A stretch of 64,000 bases of DNA from an uncultured Pelagibacteraceae bacterium (lineage in GTDB: Bacteria > Pseudomonadota > Alphaproteobacteria > Pelagibacterales > Pelagibacteraceae), in contig CACBWM010000006.1 in the NCBI GenBank assembly GCA_902542975.1, positions 1 through 64,000 on the forward strand, written 5' to 3'. Positions 19,432 to 30,352 of the stretch are shown here, piece after piece; position 1 is the stretch's first letter, and each line of letters starts with the position of its first letter. Below the pieces are notes generated by a model. That model searched no databases. It was not told the DNA's origin and worked only from the letters and a program-made list of their open reading frames with translations. The position numbers and the translations under genes were made by a program.

Positions 19432-20954
19432 TTTTCAATTTTTTTAAACAAAATATCTAATTTATTTATTTTTAAATCTTTTTTTAAAATTTCATTATTA
19501 TCAATTGACTTAAAATCAATAGAATTTTCTGTTTCATTAAAAACATTTATCACTTTTACTGATGTTTCTGGCATTACTGGATAAAGCAAAATAGTAATTT
19601 TTCTAATTAATTCTAATGCAGTATAAACAATCGTATTCAACCTTAATCTATCATCTTTCTTCTTCCAAGGTTCCTGATCATTAAAATATTTATTTGCAGA
19701 AAACAATCTATCAACAATAAAACTCATATATTGGTTTATATCTTGATTATCTATAAATGATCTTATTTCTTCTAGATTATTTAATGGTTTTAAAATTTCT
19801 AAATCCTCATCAGTAAATTTATGATCAGGTATTAAAGATGAACAATTTTTTTCAGCAAAAGAAAGTACTCTTTGACAGAGATTTCCAAAATTATTTGCCA
19901 AATCGCTATTAATACAATTTTCTAATTTTTCCTCAGAAATATTACCATCATTACCAAAAGAAACTTCTTTAAGTAAATAATATCTTAATGGATCTAGACC
20001 ATAGACATTTATAATTTCTAACGGATCTAAAATATTTCCTTTTGATTTTGACATTTTTTCATCACCAGAAAGTATCCATCCATGTCCGTATACCCTTTTT
20101 GGCGGTTCTATTTTTGCAGCTAATAAGAATGCTGGCCAATAAATAGCATGAAATCTCAATATGTCTTTACCAATAATATGTAAATCTGCTGGCCAAAAAT
20201 CTTTGTATAATTCATTATTTTCATCTGGATATTTTAAAGAACTTAAATAATTTGTTAATGCATCTAACCATACATATACAACATGATTTTCATCACTTGG
20301 TACTTTTACACCCCAAGAAAAAGTTTTTCTACTAACAGATAAATCCTTTAAGCCACTTTTGACAAAGCTAATTACCTCGTTTCTTCTACTTTCAGGTAAA
20401 ATAAAATTTTTATTTTTTTCATAAAATTCTAATAACGGTTTTTCCCATTCTGAAAGTTTAAAAAAAAAAGATTCTTCTTCAACCCACTCAACGGCTGAAC
20501 CAGATGATTTCGCAATTTTTAAACCATCTTTTTCCTCAACTTCATCTTCATTGTAAAAAGCTTCATCTGATACAGAATACCAGCCAGAATATTTAGACAA
20601 AAAAATTTGCTTATTTTTTTCAAGTATATTCCACAAATTTTGCACAGATACTTTATGTCTATCTTCTGTAGTTCTAATAAAATCTGTATTAGATAGGTTT
20701 AATGTTTTGGTTAAATCCTCAAATGTTTTACTTATTTCATCACAAAATGATTTTGGATCTTTATTTAACTTTTCAGCAGATCTTTGTATTTTTAATCCAT
20801 GCTCATCTGTGCCAGTTAAAAAATAAACATTAAAACCATCAATTTTTTTGAAACGTGCAAAAAAATCAGCAATTATACTTGAATACGCATGTCCCATATG
20901 AGGTTTAGCAGAAGGATAGTAAATTGGTGTTGTTATATAATAATTTTTATTCAC
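19428..20954 (-). CDS. metG: Methionyl-tRNA synthetase
   Basis: TTPIYYPSAKPHMGHAYSS, KMSKSKGN. Confidence 0.96.
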   Translation of the reverse strand: MNKNYYITTPIYYPSAKPHMGHAYSSIIADFFARFKKIDGFNVYFLTGTDEHGLKIQRSAEKLNKDPKSFCDEISKTFEDLTKTLNLSNTDFIRTTEDRHKVSVQNLWNILEKNKQIFLSKYSGWYSVSDEAFYNEDEVEEKDGLKIAKSSGSAVEWVEEESFFFKLSEWEKPLLEFYEKNKNFILPESRRNEVISFVKSGLKDLSVSRKTFSWGVKVPSDENHVVYVWLDALTNYLSSLKYPDENNELYKDFWPADLHIIGKDILRFHAIYWPAFLLAAKIEPPKRVYGHGWILSGDEKMSKSKGNILDPLEIINVYGLDPLRYYLLKEVSFGNDGNISEEKLENCINSDLANNFGNLCQRVLSFAEKNCSSLIPDHKFTDEDLEILKPLNNLEEIRSFIDNQDINQYMSFIVDRLFSANKYFNDQEPWKKKDDRLRLNTIVYTALELIRKITILLYPVMPETSVKVINVFNETENSIDFKSIDNNEILKKDLKINKLDILFKKIEK

Positions 20955-21816
20955 TTAATAATTTATCCTTAAATTCTATAAAAAAAGTTTCATAATCAAG
21001 ATTAAATTTTTTTACATTAGATAATTTTGAATAATAATATTCTTTAACTTTATATGACAATTTTTTTGTTGTGTTTATATGTTTATAAAAAAATAATTCA
21101 ATAATCATATTTAAATTGTCTCTTATAAACTCTTGTTTAATATAATGCTTATTATTAATTAAATTAACTAATAAATCATCAACTGTGGTTTCGGAAACTG
21201 ATAATTCAAATTCATTCATATAGTTTATTAAGGATATTAAAAAAAAAGGTGTTGAGTAATAATTTATCAAATTTGAATTTAATTGTTCATAAATATTGTC
21301 GTTAAAGTAATTATTGACAATCAATCTGGTATTCTCATTAGATAGACCTAATTTAAATTCTATACATCGGGATTTTATTGTATCTATTAAAAACTTCTCT
21401 GAATTAAAAATTAAAATAAAAAAAACATTTTCATTTGGTTCTTCTAAATTTTTTAATAAAGCATTTGATGAATTAATATTTAAAAATTCAACATCGTCGA
21501 GGATTATAAATCTTGATTTATTGTTAAAGGAGGATTGATTTGTAAACTTTATGATTTCTCTAATTTGATCAATTTCTATATTTTTTTTATCATTATTTTT
21601 TTTTATATTTAAAACATTAGGATGGGATTTGTTTTTTATTAGTTCATTATCGTTATTAGAACTAAAAATTTTATATAAAAATTTTTCTGTAAGTAATGAT
21701 TTTCCAATACCTTTTTTACCAGATAATAAAATTTTATTTGGAAGTTCGTTATTCTCGTAAAGTGTTACAAATTTTTCTAAATATGTTTCATGTCCTATTA
21801 ATTTATATTCAGACAT
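20947..21816 (-). CDS. holB: DNA polymerase III delta' subunit
   Basis: LLSGKKGIGKSLL Walker A, SSNALLKNLEEPNENVFFIL. Confidence 0.85.
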   Translation of the reverse strand: MSEYKLIGHETYLEKFVTLYENNELPNKILLSGKKGIGKSLLTEKFLYKIFSSNNDNELIKNKSHPNVLNIKKNNDKKNIEIDQIREIIKFTNQSSFNNKSRFIILDDVEFLNINSSNALLKNLEEPNENVFFILIFNSEKFLIDTIKSRCIEFKLGLSNENTRLIVNNYFNDNIYEQLNSNLINYYSTPFFLISLINYMNEFELSVSETTVDDLLVNLINNKHYIKQEFIRDNLNMIIELFFYKHINTTKKLSYKVKEYYYSKLSNVKKFNLDYETFFIEFKDKLLSE

Positions 21817-22431
21817 TTATGTTAATTTCTCAAGTTTATTTATTATGAATTTTTTTACTTCATTAATTGTATTAGTGTTTGAATTAATTTTAATATATTT
21901 ACTATTATTGCTTGATATTTTTTCATACCCGTTCTGAACTTTGTTATAAAATTTAAGTTTAAATTTATCATATCTATTTAAGTTAGATCTGTTTCTAAGT
22001 CTTTTTTGTAAATTTTTTGAATTTACAGTACTTAAAAAAACTATATCAGGATTAAAATTTCCAATTATAAACTTATTCAGCATTTTGATTAGCTTTAAAT
22101 CAATTTTCATTCCATAATGTTGATACGCAATAGTAGAATCTGTAAAACGATCAATTAATATTATTTTTTTTTTATAATTTTTTTTAATAATTTTCTCAAA
22201 ATTCTCTGATCTTCCTGCATAAAATAATAATAGATCGGTTTTATTATTTAAATTTAGTTTCTTATTTAAAATCAATTTTCTTATTTTTTCTGAAAAAATT
22301 GAACCACCAGGCTCTCTCAATTTTATAAAACTTTTTCTACGCCTTTTTAAATAATTTGCTGCAATTTTAAAATTTGTAGTTTTTCCTGAGGCCTCAATGC
22401 CTTCAAATATAATAATTGGATATTTAGACAT
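21817..22431 (-). CDS. tmk: Thymidylate kinase
   Basis: IIFEGIEASGKTT, LREPGGS, DRFTDSTIAYQ. Confidence 0.94.
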   Translation of the reverse strand: MSKYPIIIFEGIEASGKTTNFKIAANYLKRRRKSFIKLREPGGSIFSEKIRKLILNKKLNLNNKTDLLLFYAGRSENFEKIIKKNYKKKIILIDRFTDSTIAYQHYGMKIDLKLIKMLNKFIIGNFNPDIVFLSTVNSKNLQKRLRNRSNLNRYDKFKLKFYNKVQNGYEKISSNNSKYIKINSNTNTINEVKKFIINKLEKLT

Positions 22432-23578
22432 CGCCCCATATCAAAAAATTGATAGAAGTTATCAACCTTGATATTGCATTTTGCTGTTTGATATTTTCTG
22501 TAGAAAATAAGTCATGATTAGATATAACTTCATCTTTATATAATACTTTTATTTCTGCTAGTTTTTCACCTTTTTTTATTGGTGCCTGTATAGGACCTTC
22601 ATAAACAATCTTCACTTTCATGTATTTTTTTTTAGCTTTTGGAATGGTTTTATAAATTATATCTTTTGTATTAACTTTTACTTTTTTCTTATTTCCCTGC
22701 CAAACATCTAGTTCATAAAGATATTCGTTATCATTACTTATTTTTATTGTATCAAAATTTGTAATTCCCCATGTTAACAATTTTTGAGATTGCTTTGATC
22801 TAGAATTTTTTGTTTCAAAACCACTTGCAACAGCTATTAATCTTCTTTCTTTTCTTAATATAGATGACGCTAATGAATATTTCTCAGAACCAAGGTAGCC
22901 AGTTTTAATTCCATCTACACCCATATTTTTATACAATAATGGATTTCTATTTCCTTGTGTAATAGGATCCCCACCTGTCCTACTCCAAGTAAATTCTTTA
23001 ATTTTAAAATACTCATAATATTTAGGATGTTCTTTGATTAAATAATTAGACATAATTAAAATATCTCTAACGGTTGAATAATTATTATCATCATTAATCC
23101 CTGACGAATTTGAAAAATTAGTATTTTCCATCCCAATTTCTTGAGCTTTCTCAGTCATTAGTAGAGCAAACTCGTCCTCAGTTCCTGCAATACCTTCAGC
23201 CAAAGCCACACAAGCATCATTACCTGAAGCAACAATTATACCTAATAATAAATCTTCTACCGAAACTTCATCTCCAACCATTATAAACATTGATGAATAA
23301 CCAGATGAGGATAATCTCCAGGCATTTTCAGAAACAATAAATTTTTCATCTAAAGTGATTTCACCGCTTTTCAATAATTCAAAAGCAACGATTGAAGTCA
23401 TTATTTTTGTCATAGAAGCAGGAAATATTCTCTCATCAGGATTTTTTTCATATAAAATTTCACCAGATAAGTAGTCTTGTAAAATTGCAGTTCGTGCATT
23501 TACGTTAAATTTTGCATAAGAAATATTAGTTATAACTAAAAATGATAGGACAAAACTTAATAGTGCTTTTATTTTCAT
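22424..23578 (-). CDS. D-alanyl-D-alanine carboxypeptidase (penicillin-binding)
   Basis: PASMTKIMT (SxxK), SSGIND (SxN), DGIKTGYL (KTG). Confidence 0.92.
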   Translation of the reverse strand: MKIKALLSFVLSFLVITNISYAKFNVNARTAILQDYLSGEILYEKNPDERIFPASMTKIMTSIVAFELLKSGEITLDEKFIVSENAWRLSSSGYSSMFIMVGDEVSVEDLLLGIIVASGNDACVALAEGIAGTEDEFALLMTEKAQEIGMENTNFSNSSGINDDNNYSTVRDILIMSNYLIKEHPKYYEYFKIKEFTWSRTGGDPITQGNRNPLLYKNMGVDGIKTGYLGSEKYSLASSILRKERRLIAVASGFETKNSRSKQSQKLLTWGITNFDTIKISNDNEYLYELDVWQGNKKKVKVNTKDIIYKTIPKAKKKYMKVKIVYEGPIQAPIKKGEKLAEIKVLYKDEVISNHDLFSTENIKQQNAISRLITSINFLIWGDV

Positions 23579-24333
23579 AATTTTATTAATTCAATATTTT
23601 CAAAATTTATATCAGCAATCTCATTATATACATTTTTAATTGATCCTAAATTATAAAAAGGACCCTTGTAAACCCTATATAAATTTTTAGACATTTTTTT
23701 GATATTTATGTCTTTTAAATTGTATTCATCCTCAAGTCTTTTTTTCAATGTAATTGCAGATTCTTCAAAAAACAAATCAGCAAATTTAATTATAAATTCA
23801 AATTTTGTATTTTTCACTTTTTCAACTTTTGAATTATTATCTTTTTCAATTGATATATTTTGGATTGAAATGCTGTCTACTGGAGCTTTATTAGCTACTT
23901 TTTTTTCCTCATCAAAGGTTTTTGCTTTATTTGCAACAAATGTATTATTAGAATTTATCGTTTCTACTCGCACATAAGGCTGGTCAGGATCTATATTGAG
24001 TTCAGTTGCTATTCTTTCAGAAATTACCGAATTATAAAATATTGGATATTTTGAACTTTTACCTACTTTAGCAATCAAATATTTTTCATTTAACAAATTT
24101 GTTATTTTTATATCTGTATCTTTTTTAAGTTTATTATTGAAAATAATTAATGATCTTTGATCAATTTTTTTTGAAACTATTCGTTTTTTGAAAATATCAT
24201 TATTAAATATAAGAGCAAAACCATCATTTGAATAATTTTTGAAATCTTTATTGGTAATTACCTTTTTATTAGTTGTTTCACATGATGTTAAAAATATTGC
24301 TAAAAAAATTAATATCTTAAGTTTCATTTTCAA
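23575..24333 (-). CDS. RlpA-like/SPOR-type lipoprotein
   Basis: Lipobox FLTSCETT; GKSSKYPIFYNSVISERIATELN double-psi-barrel-like; C-terminal SPOR-like region. Confidence 0.65.
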   Translation of the reverse strand: MKMKLKILIFLAIFLTSCETTNKKVITNKDFKNYSNDGFALIFNNDIFKKRIVSKKIDQRSLIIFNNKLKKDTDIKITNLLNEKYLIAKVGKSSKYPIFYNSVISERIATELNIDPDQPYVRVETINSNNTFVANKAKTFDEEKKVANKAPVDSISIQNISIEKDNNSKVEKVKNTKFEFIIKFADLFFEESAITLKKRLEDEYNLKDINIKKMSKNLYRVYKGPFYNLGSIKNVYNEIADINFENIELIKL

Positions 24334-25312
24334 AACTATTTTTTAATGTGCATACTGCTAAACTAAATCTTAATGATCTATTCCATTTTAAGATTAGCTT
24401 ATAATTATTAAAAATAATATATGCTGGTTTAAGTTTATTTGCATTTTCAACTATTTCAGCATCTGGAGTAACTATTGCAGCTATCAAATTGTCATATTTA
24501 TCTAAAAAAGATGAATTTTTTATATAATTTTTTAAATATTTAACTTTTTTCTCATTTTTAATTTTTTTTGCTGATGTATTTAAATATTTATCAGGAATAT
24601 TTTCATTAAGATTAATTCTATAAAAACACGGTGTATTATCATTCCATCCAAGATTACTTAAATAGTTGGCTGCAGATGCAAATGAATCCTCAATATTTTT
24701 TAGATCAATTGATCCATCTTTATTGTAGTCAATGGCATGATTTTTAATTGTGGATGGCATAAATTGAAAATTTCCAAATGCTCCTGCCCAAGATCCAAAT
24801 AATGTGCTCGGATTTATAATTTTTGCATCTACTAATTTTAAAAGAGTAATTAATTCTTTAGTAAAAAATTCACTTCTTCTTTGATCATAGCTTAATGTTG
24901 CAAGTGAAGAAACAATATCCATTTTACCTAAATAGTTTCCAAAATTAGTTTCAATACCCATAAGTGCTAATAACAAATTTTTATCTACTTTGTATTCAGA
25001 AGATACTTTATTAATAATATTGTTTTCTTTATTTAATATGATTTTTCCTAATTTTACTTTTTTCGAAGAGGTTCTTTTTGAAATATATGTTTTTGTGTCT
25101 TCATAGAATTCAGGTTGGTATCTGTCATACTTTATTACATCGGGTAAGAACTTTGAGTTATCTATTAAACTATTAACTGTTGATTTGCTAATACCTTCAT
25201 TAATTGCCCTTTTTTTAAATTTAATTTTCCAATTGTTAAAATCATCAGCGATTAGAGTTGAAGAATTTAAAATAATTAAAATTGATATGATAAATAATTT
25301 AATTTTTTTCAT
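24317..25312 (-). CDS. Lytic murein transglycosylase (MltB/SLT family 3)
   Basis: LLALMGIETNFGNYLG, GSWAGAFGNFQFMPST. Confidence 0.9.
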   Translation of the reverse strand: MKKIKLFIISILIILNSSTLIADDFNNWKIKFKKRAINEGISKSTVNSLIDNSKFLPDVIKYDRYQPEFYEDTKTYISKRTSSKKVKLGKIILNKENNIINKVSSEYKVDKNLLLALMGIETNFGNYLGKMDIVSSLATLSYDQRRSEFFTKELITLLKLVDAKIINPSTLFGSWAGAFGNFQFMPSTIKNHAIDYNKDGSIDLKNIEDSFASAANYLSNLGWNDNTPCFYRINLNENIPDKYLNTSAKKIKNEKKVKYLKNYIKNSSFLDKYDNLIAAIVTPDAEIVENANKLKPAYIIFNNYKLILKWNRSLRFSLAVCTLKNSFENET

Positions 25313-26195
25313 ACAAATCTTTTAGGTATATCGATACAGCAATCCATATCAAAATAAAGCTGATTAATTTATGTATATCTAATTCCTCATTATATAAGAA
25401 ATAACCCAACAAGAATTGCAAAGTTGGGGTTATATAAAAAACCATGCCAGTCGGACCTAAACCACATAATTCAACACCTCTGACATATAAATATAAAGGA
25501 ATCACGGTCATAGGGCCTGCCAGCATGAATATTAACATTAATTTAACATTTGATATATCGAAATCATTTAAATCATTTTGTACAATTAAATAAAAAGCAA
25601 ATATTACCGCTGGAAAAATAAATAAACTTTCAACTAATAAACCAATATCTGTGTCTACATCAATTTTTTTTCTTACTAAATTATAAAAACTCCAACTTAA
25701 GGCTACAATTAGTCCAACCCATGGTATTGATTGGAAACTAGAAATTACTAAATACAAAATTGATATAGTTACGATTAAAAGTGAAATTTTAGTTTTGAAA
25801 CTTAATTCCTCTTTTAAAAAAAAATAACCTAAAAAAACACTTATTATAGGCATTATAAAATATCCAAAACTAGCATCTATAACTTGATTATTCCCTATTG
25901 CATAAATCCATACAGCCCAATTCGTAAAAATTAATAATCCAGATAAAAACAGCATCATAATTTTTTTTTTATCTTTAAAAACTGAGCTAAATTTTTTCCA
26001 CTTTGATAAAATGATTGTTGTTAAAATTAGCATAACAGTTGTCCATGCACTTCGATGTAGAACAACTTCAATGTGGCCAGCAAAAGCAATATATTTAAAA
26101 TATATAACTCCAATAAAACCCCACCAGAAAGAACCAAAAGTTGTTAAAATTATACCTTTATTAAATTGATTTTTGCTTAACATTATATTGATCAA
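25299..26195 (-). CDS. RarD-like EamA family transporter
   Basis: GFWWGFIGVIYFK, LHRSAWT, FLGYFLYNE. Confidence 0.85.
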   Translation of the reverse strand: MINIMLSKNQFNKGIILTTFGSFWWGFIGVIYFKYIAFAGHIEVVLHRSAWTTVMLILTTIILSKWKKFSSVFKDKKKIMMLFLSGLLIFTNWAVWIYAIGNNQVIDASFGYFIMPIISVFLGYFFLKEELSFKTKISLLIVTISILYLVISSFQSIPWVGLIVALSWSFYNLVRKKIDVDTDIGLLVESLFIFPAVIFAFYLIVQNDLNDFDISNVKLMLIFMLAGPMTVIPLYLYVRGVELCGLGPTGMVFYITPTLQFLLGYFLYNEELDIHKLISFILIWIAVSIYLKDLYEKN

Positions 26196-26243
26196 TTAAA
26201 CTATTTTGTTTATGAAATATAGAATTTTAATTATTACAAATTA

Positions 26244-26333
26244 GGAGAGATGGCTGAGCGGTTGAAAGCACCGGTCTTGAAAACCGGCAAAGGGGCAACT
26301 CTTTCCTGGGTTCGAATCCCAGTCTCTCCGCCA
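26244..26333 (+). tRNA. tRNA-Ser(TGA)
   Basis: GGAGAGATGGCTGAGCGGTTGAAAGCACCGGTCTTGAAAACCGG...TTCGAATCCCAGTCTCTCCGCCA, long variable arm, encoded CCA. Confidence 0.95.
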
Positions 26334-26594
26334 CTAATATTTATTTTTAAATTCTATAAGTTTTTTTAATACGATTTTATCTTCAAAATCTTTTGAATTT
26401 TTACCTAAACTTAAATCGACTAAAGTTTCGTCATCAAAATTAATTAACTTATCTAAAGAAACTAATTCTTTATGATCGAGATTGTCAATAATTGAATTAA
26501 CAAATTTAGAAACAAAAATATCCATTTCTTTAGTTCCACGGTATTGAGCTCTGTATAAAATTTTATTAATTAAATTTTGTTTATTTGAATCCAT
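26334..26594 (-). CDS. sdhE: Succinate dehydrogenase assembly factor (SdhE/Sdh5 family)
   Basis: LLYRAQYRGTKEMD-like motif (ILYRAQYRGTKEMDIFV). Confidence 0.85.
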   Translation of the reverse strand: MDSNKQNLINKILYRAQYRGTKEMDIFVSKFVNSIIDNLDHKELVSLDKLINFDDETLVDLSLGKNSKDFEDKIVLKKLIEFKNKY

Positions 26595-26620
26595 TAATTA
26601 AATCTTTATATATATAAATC

Positions 26621-28660
26621 ATGAATGATCACGAATATTTATTGTCAAATATTCAGAATATTAAAGGTATAGGGAAAAAAACAAGCCAATTATTTAAAAG
26701 AAAAAATATAAATACAATTTTTGATTTATTGTGGCATTTACCCACAAGTAAAATTGAAAATTCAAAAGTAACAAATGTTGGTGATATACAAATAGGTAAG
26801 TTACAAACAATTAAACTAACACCTATAAAATATAATTTTCCTAGAATAAGAAGATTGCCCAACCGAGTTGTATGTCAAAGTAATGATATAAAAATAGATT
26901 GTGTTTTTTTTAATTCATATGAAGGATATATAAAAAAAATCTTACCATTAAATACTGAAATAATAATAAGTGGAAAAATTAATTTTTTTAGAAATAAATA
27001 TCAAATCACTAATCCTACTCAGGTTAAAGAAAGTAATGAAAATATCTTAGAGACTAAAAATAAATATAGTCTTACAGATGGTCTTACAATTAATAAATAT
27101 AATAATATAATTAATGAAGTTTTAAAGGAATTACCAGATTTAGATGAATGGCTAAATGATGATATAAAGAAAAAATTTAATAATATTAAGTGGAAAGATG
27201 CAATCCTAAAAATTCACAGTCTTGATACAGAAGAAATTTTAAAATCTAAGTATTATAAAAGGTTAGTTTTTGACGAATTGTTTGCTCATTTTTTATTATC
27301 CTCAAAGATAAGAACGAAAATAAAAAAAATAAAGAAATCACAAAAAATTTTTAAAGATTGTAAGGAAAAATTAATACAAGATTTAAATTTTAAATTAACA
27401 AATGATCAAGAAGCAGCAATAAAAATTATAAACGAAGATCTTAAATCAAAAAGTAGGATGTTTAGACTCTTACAAGGGGATGTTGGATCAGGTAAAACAA
27501 TAGTATCAATGATAGCTGCGGTAAATTGTATAAATTCTGGATATCAAACAAGCTTTATGGTGCCGACTGAAATTCTAGCTAAGCAACATTTTTCTTTTGC
27601 TAAAAAATATCTTCCCAAAAATATTAAAATTGAAATGTTAACTGGTAAGTCAAAATATGCTGATAGAAAGAAAATTTTAGAAAATTTAAAACTTGGTAAG
27701 ATAGACTTTCTGATAGGAACACATGCGTTATTCCAAAAAAAGGTTGAATATAATAAACTCGGTTTAATAATAATTGATGAACAACATAAGTTTGGAGTTC
27801 GTCAACGTAAAGAGTTATCAGAAAAAGGTGGAAACAACTGCGATGTTCTAGTCATGTCTGCAACTCCAATACCAAGAACAATGATGATGACGGTTTATGG
27901 TGATATGGATTTAACCTTAATTAAAGAAAAACCAAAAAATAGAAAAAAAATAGTAACATATAGCAAGTTAGAAGATAAAATATCTGAAATAATTAAATTT
28001 GTTAAAAAAGAAATTTCTAATAAAAATCAAATTTTCTGGGTTTGTCCTTTAATAGAAGAGTCGAAAAAAGTTGAACAACAATCTGTTGTAAATAAATTTA
28101 AGTATTTAGAAAAATATTTTAAGAATAGAATTGGATTAATTCATGGTTCACTTGATAAGGATCAAAGGAACAAAATTTTAAATAATTTCTTAGATAGAAA
28201 GCTGGATATATTGGTTTCAACCACTGTTATTGAGGTTGGAATAGATTTTCCTAATGCTAACGTAATTGTTATTGAAAATGCTGATAAGTATGGTTTATCC
28301 CAATTACATCAGTTACGAGGTCGTGTCGGACGTGGTAGTAAACAATCTTACTGTATATTAATGTTTAAATCCTCACTAAGTGAGAATGCAAAAAAAAGAA
28401 TTAACATTCTAAAAAGTTCAGATGACGGTTTTGTAATTTCTGAGGAAGATATGAAATTACGTGGATATGGGGATTTGTTAGGATTTAAGCAAAGTGGAAT
28501 TAAAAATTTTAGATTAGCTGATCCCATATTAAATGAAGACTTATTCTTACTTGCTGAGGCAGAAGTAAAAAAATTAGAGATGAAAGGTGATAATTTCAAT
28601 AAATATAATAAATTATTAAAATTATACGATCGAGCCTCAATAATTAACGAAATTTCTTAA
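26621..28660 (+). CDS. recG: ATP-dependent DNA helicase RecG
   Basis: LLQGDVGSGKTIVS, DEQHKFGVRQR, ATPIPRT, HQLRGRVGRG. Confidence 0.95.
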   Translation: MNDHEYLLSNIQNIKGIGKKTSQLFKRKNINTIFDLLWHLPTSKIENSKVTNVGDIQIGKLQTIKLTPIKYNFPRIRRLPNRVVCQSNDIKIDCVFFNSYEGYIKKILPLNTEIIISGKINFFRNKYQITNPTQVKESNENILETKNKYSLTDGLTINKYNNIINEVLKELPDLDEWLNDDIKKKFNNIKWKDAILKIHSLDTEEILKSKYYKRLVFDELFAHFLLSSKIRTKIKKIKKSQKIFKDCKEKLIQDLNFKLTNDQEAAIKIINEDLKSKSRMFRLLQGDVGSGKTIVSMIAAVNCINSGYQTSFMVPTEILAKQHFSFAKKYLPKNIKIEMLTGKSKYADRKKILENLKLGKIDFLIGTHALFQKKVEYNKLGLIIIDEQHKFGVRQRKELSEKGGNNCDVLVMSATPIPRTMMMTVYGDMDLTLIKEKPKNRKKIVTYSKLEDKISEIIKFVKKEISNKNQIFWVCPLIEESKKVEQQSVVNKFKYLEKYFKNRIGLIHGSLDKDQRNKILNNFLDRKLDILVSTTVIEVGIDFPNANVIVIENADKYGLSQLHQLRGRVGRGSKQSYCILMFKSSLSENAKKRINILKSSDDGFVISEEDMKLRGYGDLLGFKQSGIKNFRLADPILNEDLFLLAEAEVKKLEMKGDNFNKYNKLLKLYDRASIINEIS

Positions 28661-29280
28661 ATTTTTTTTGGATCTGAAGTACCGGCTGAAACAATAAATT
28701 TAGAAGCTTCTTCAAAAGTCATATCTAAATAAATAACTTCATCTTTGGGAAACATTAATAAAAATCCACTTGTTGGATTTGGTGTTGTTGGAACAAATAC
28801 ATTAATAAGATTAGTATTTGTTTTTTTTGATATTTCACCATCGTTTTCTCTGGTCGCAAACCCTACTGCCCAACTACCTTTTCTCGGATACTCAACTAAG
28901 ACTACACTTTTCTTTGATCCTTTTTTTGGTGCTAATGTTTCAGTCATTTGGCCAATTGCTGAATAAATTGTTCTAAGAATTGGTATTCTTTTTAATATAT
29001 CATTAAATATTTTAAGTATTTTTTTTCCAATAAATGAAAGAGATAAACTTCCAATTATTGTAATAAAAATTATAGCTAATAATATTTCCAAACCTGGTAT
29101 TGCAAAAGGTAAATAACTATTTGGATTTAATTCGTTTGGTATTAATTTTGATGATATAGATATAAAAAATCTAGTTAAATATAATGTGATACCTATTGGA
29201 ACAAGAACAACTATTCCTGCTATAAAATAGTTTCTAAGTCTTCCAAGGATTGAAATGCCTCTTCTTTTTAATTTTGCCAT
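28657..29280 (-). CDS. DUF502 family membrane protein
   Basis: Two N-terminal TM segments, PILRTIYSAIGQMTETL, VFVPTTPNPTSGFLLM. Confidence 0.88.
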   Translation of the reverse strand: MAKLKRRGISILGRLRNYFIAGIVVLVPIGITLYLTRFFISISSKLIPNELNPNSYLPFAIPGLEILLAIIFITIIGSLSLSFIGKKILKIFNDILKRIPILRTIYSAIGQMTETLAPKKGSKKSVVLVEYPRKGSWAVGFATRENDGEISKKTNTNLINVFVPTTPNPTSGFLLMFPKDEVIYLDMTFEEASKFIVSAGTSDPKKI

Positions 29281-29283
29281 AAA

Positions 29284-29361
29284 TTAACTGTAACTTGCAT
29301 ATAAAACAAATACGACTGCCAGTAAAAATAGTACTATTAAAATTTTGTTATTAAGTATCAT
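29284..29361 (-). CDS. Candidate micro-ORF, 25 aa single-TM peptide
   Basis: MILNNKILIVLFLLAVVFVLYASYS*, immediately upstream of the DUF502 gene. Confidence 0.3.
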   Translation of the reverse strand: MILNNKILIVLFLLAVVFVLYASYS

Positions 29362-29403
29362 ATAAATTATTATAAAAAAGGTGTAATATATTAAGTAAAA
29401 AAA

Positions 29404-30225
29404 GTGAATAGAAGAAATTTCATACATTTATTTGGTTGTAGTTGCTTATCTTTTGGCCTATCTGCATGTGGTAGTGCACCGATAACAGATCGAAAACAAC
29501 TAAAATTAATTCCCGAATCTAACCTCAATGCGAAAGCTGCTCAATTATATGAAAAGGTAAAAGAGAAAGAAACTTTAAGTGATGATACTAAAACATTAAA
29601 TCAAATAAAAGAAATTGGATCCAAAATTGAATACTCAATATCAGAATACTTTGACCGGAATAATATACCTGACCCAACTATAAATTTTGATTGGGAATAT
29701 ATACTTATTGATAAAAAAAAAGTTAAAAATGCTTGGTGTATGCCTGGAGGCAAAATAGCTGTTTATACAGGTCTGTTAGATATAACTAAAAATGAAGATG
29801 GATTGGCAGCTGTAATGGGTCATGAAATAGCACATGCAGTTGCAAAACATTCAGTAGAAAGAGCAAGTAGAGGTGTTTTGTTAAATACTGGTACAGCAAT
29901 TTTAGATATAGCCACTAAAGGTAAAGTATCTCAGATAAATAGAACCACAGGGATGAATGCCGTCGGGTTATTATCACAGATAGGAATTATGAATCCTTTC
30001 AATAGAAAACAAGAAAGTGAAGCTGATTATCTTGGTTTGATATTTGCATCACTATCTGGTTATGACATTAGGGAAACAATTAAAGTTTGGGAAAGAATGA
30101 AAGAAGCTAAAAAAGGAAAAGAACCACCAGAATTTATGTCTACTCACCCATCTTCAACAAATAGAATTAATAATATTACAAATTGGATAAACGAAATTAT
30201 TATTAAATATCCGCCAATTGCATAA
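29404..30225 (+). CDS. M48 family metalloprotease with twin-arginine lipoprotein-like N-terminus
   Basis: HEIAHAVAKHS zinc motif, ESEADYLGL; N-terminus MNRRNFIHLFGCSCLSFGLSACG; GTG start. Confidence 0.88.
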   Translation: MNRRNFIHLFGCSCLSFGLSACGSAPITDRKQLKLIPESNLNAKAAQLYEKVKEKETLSDDTKTLNQIKEIGSKIEYSISEYFDRNNIPDPTINFDWEYILIDKKKVKNAWCMPGGKIAVYTGLLDITKNEDGLAAVMGHEIAHAVAKHSVERASRGVLLNTGTAILDIATKGKVSQINRTTGMNAVGLLSQIGIMNPFNRKQESEADYLGLIFASLSGYDIRETIKVWERMKEAKKGKEPPEFMSTHPSSTNRINNITNWINEIIIKYPPIA

Positions 30226-30226
30226 G

Positions 30227-30302
<76 letters not shown>

Positions 30303-30352
30303 CCAAGAAGCGTTTTTATATTGATTTTTTTTTATTAATCAATGTTAAAAAT

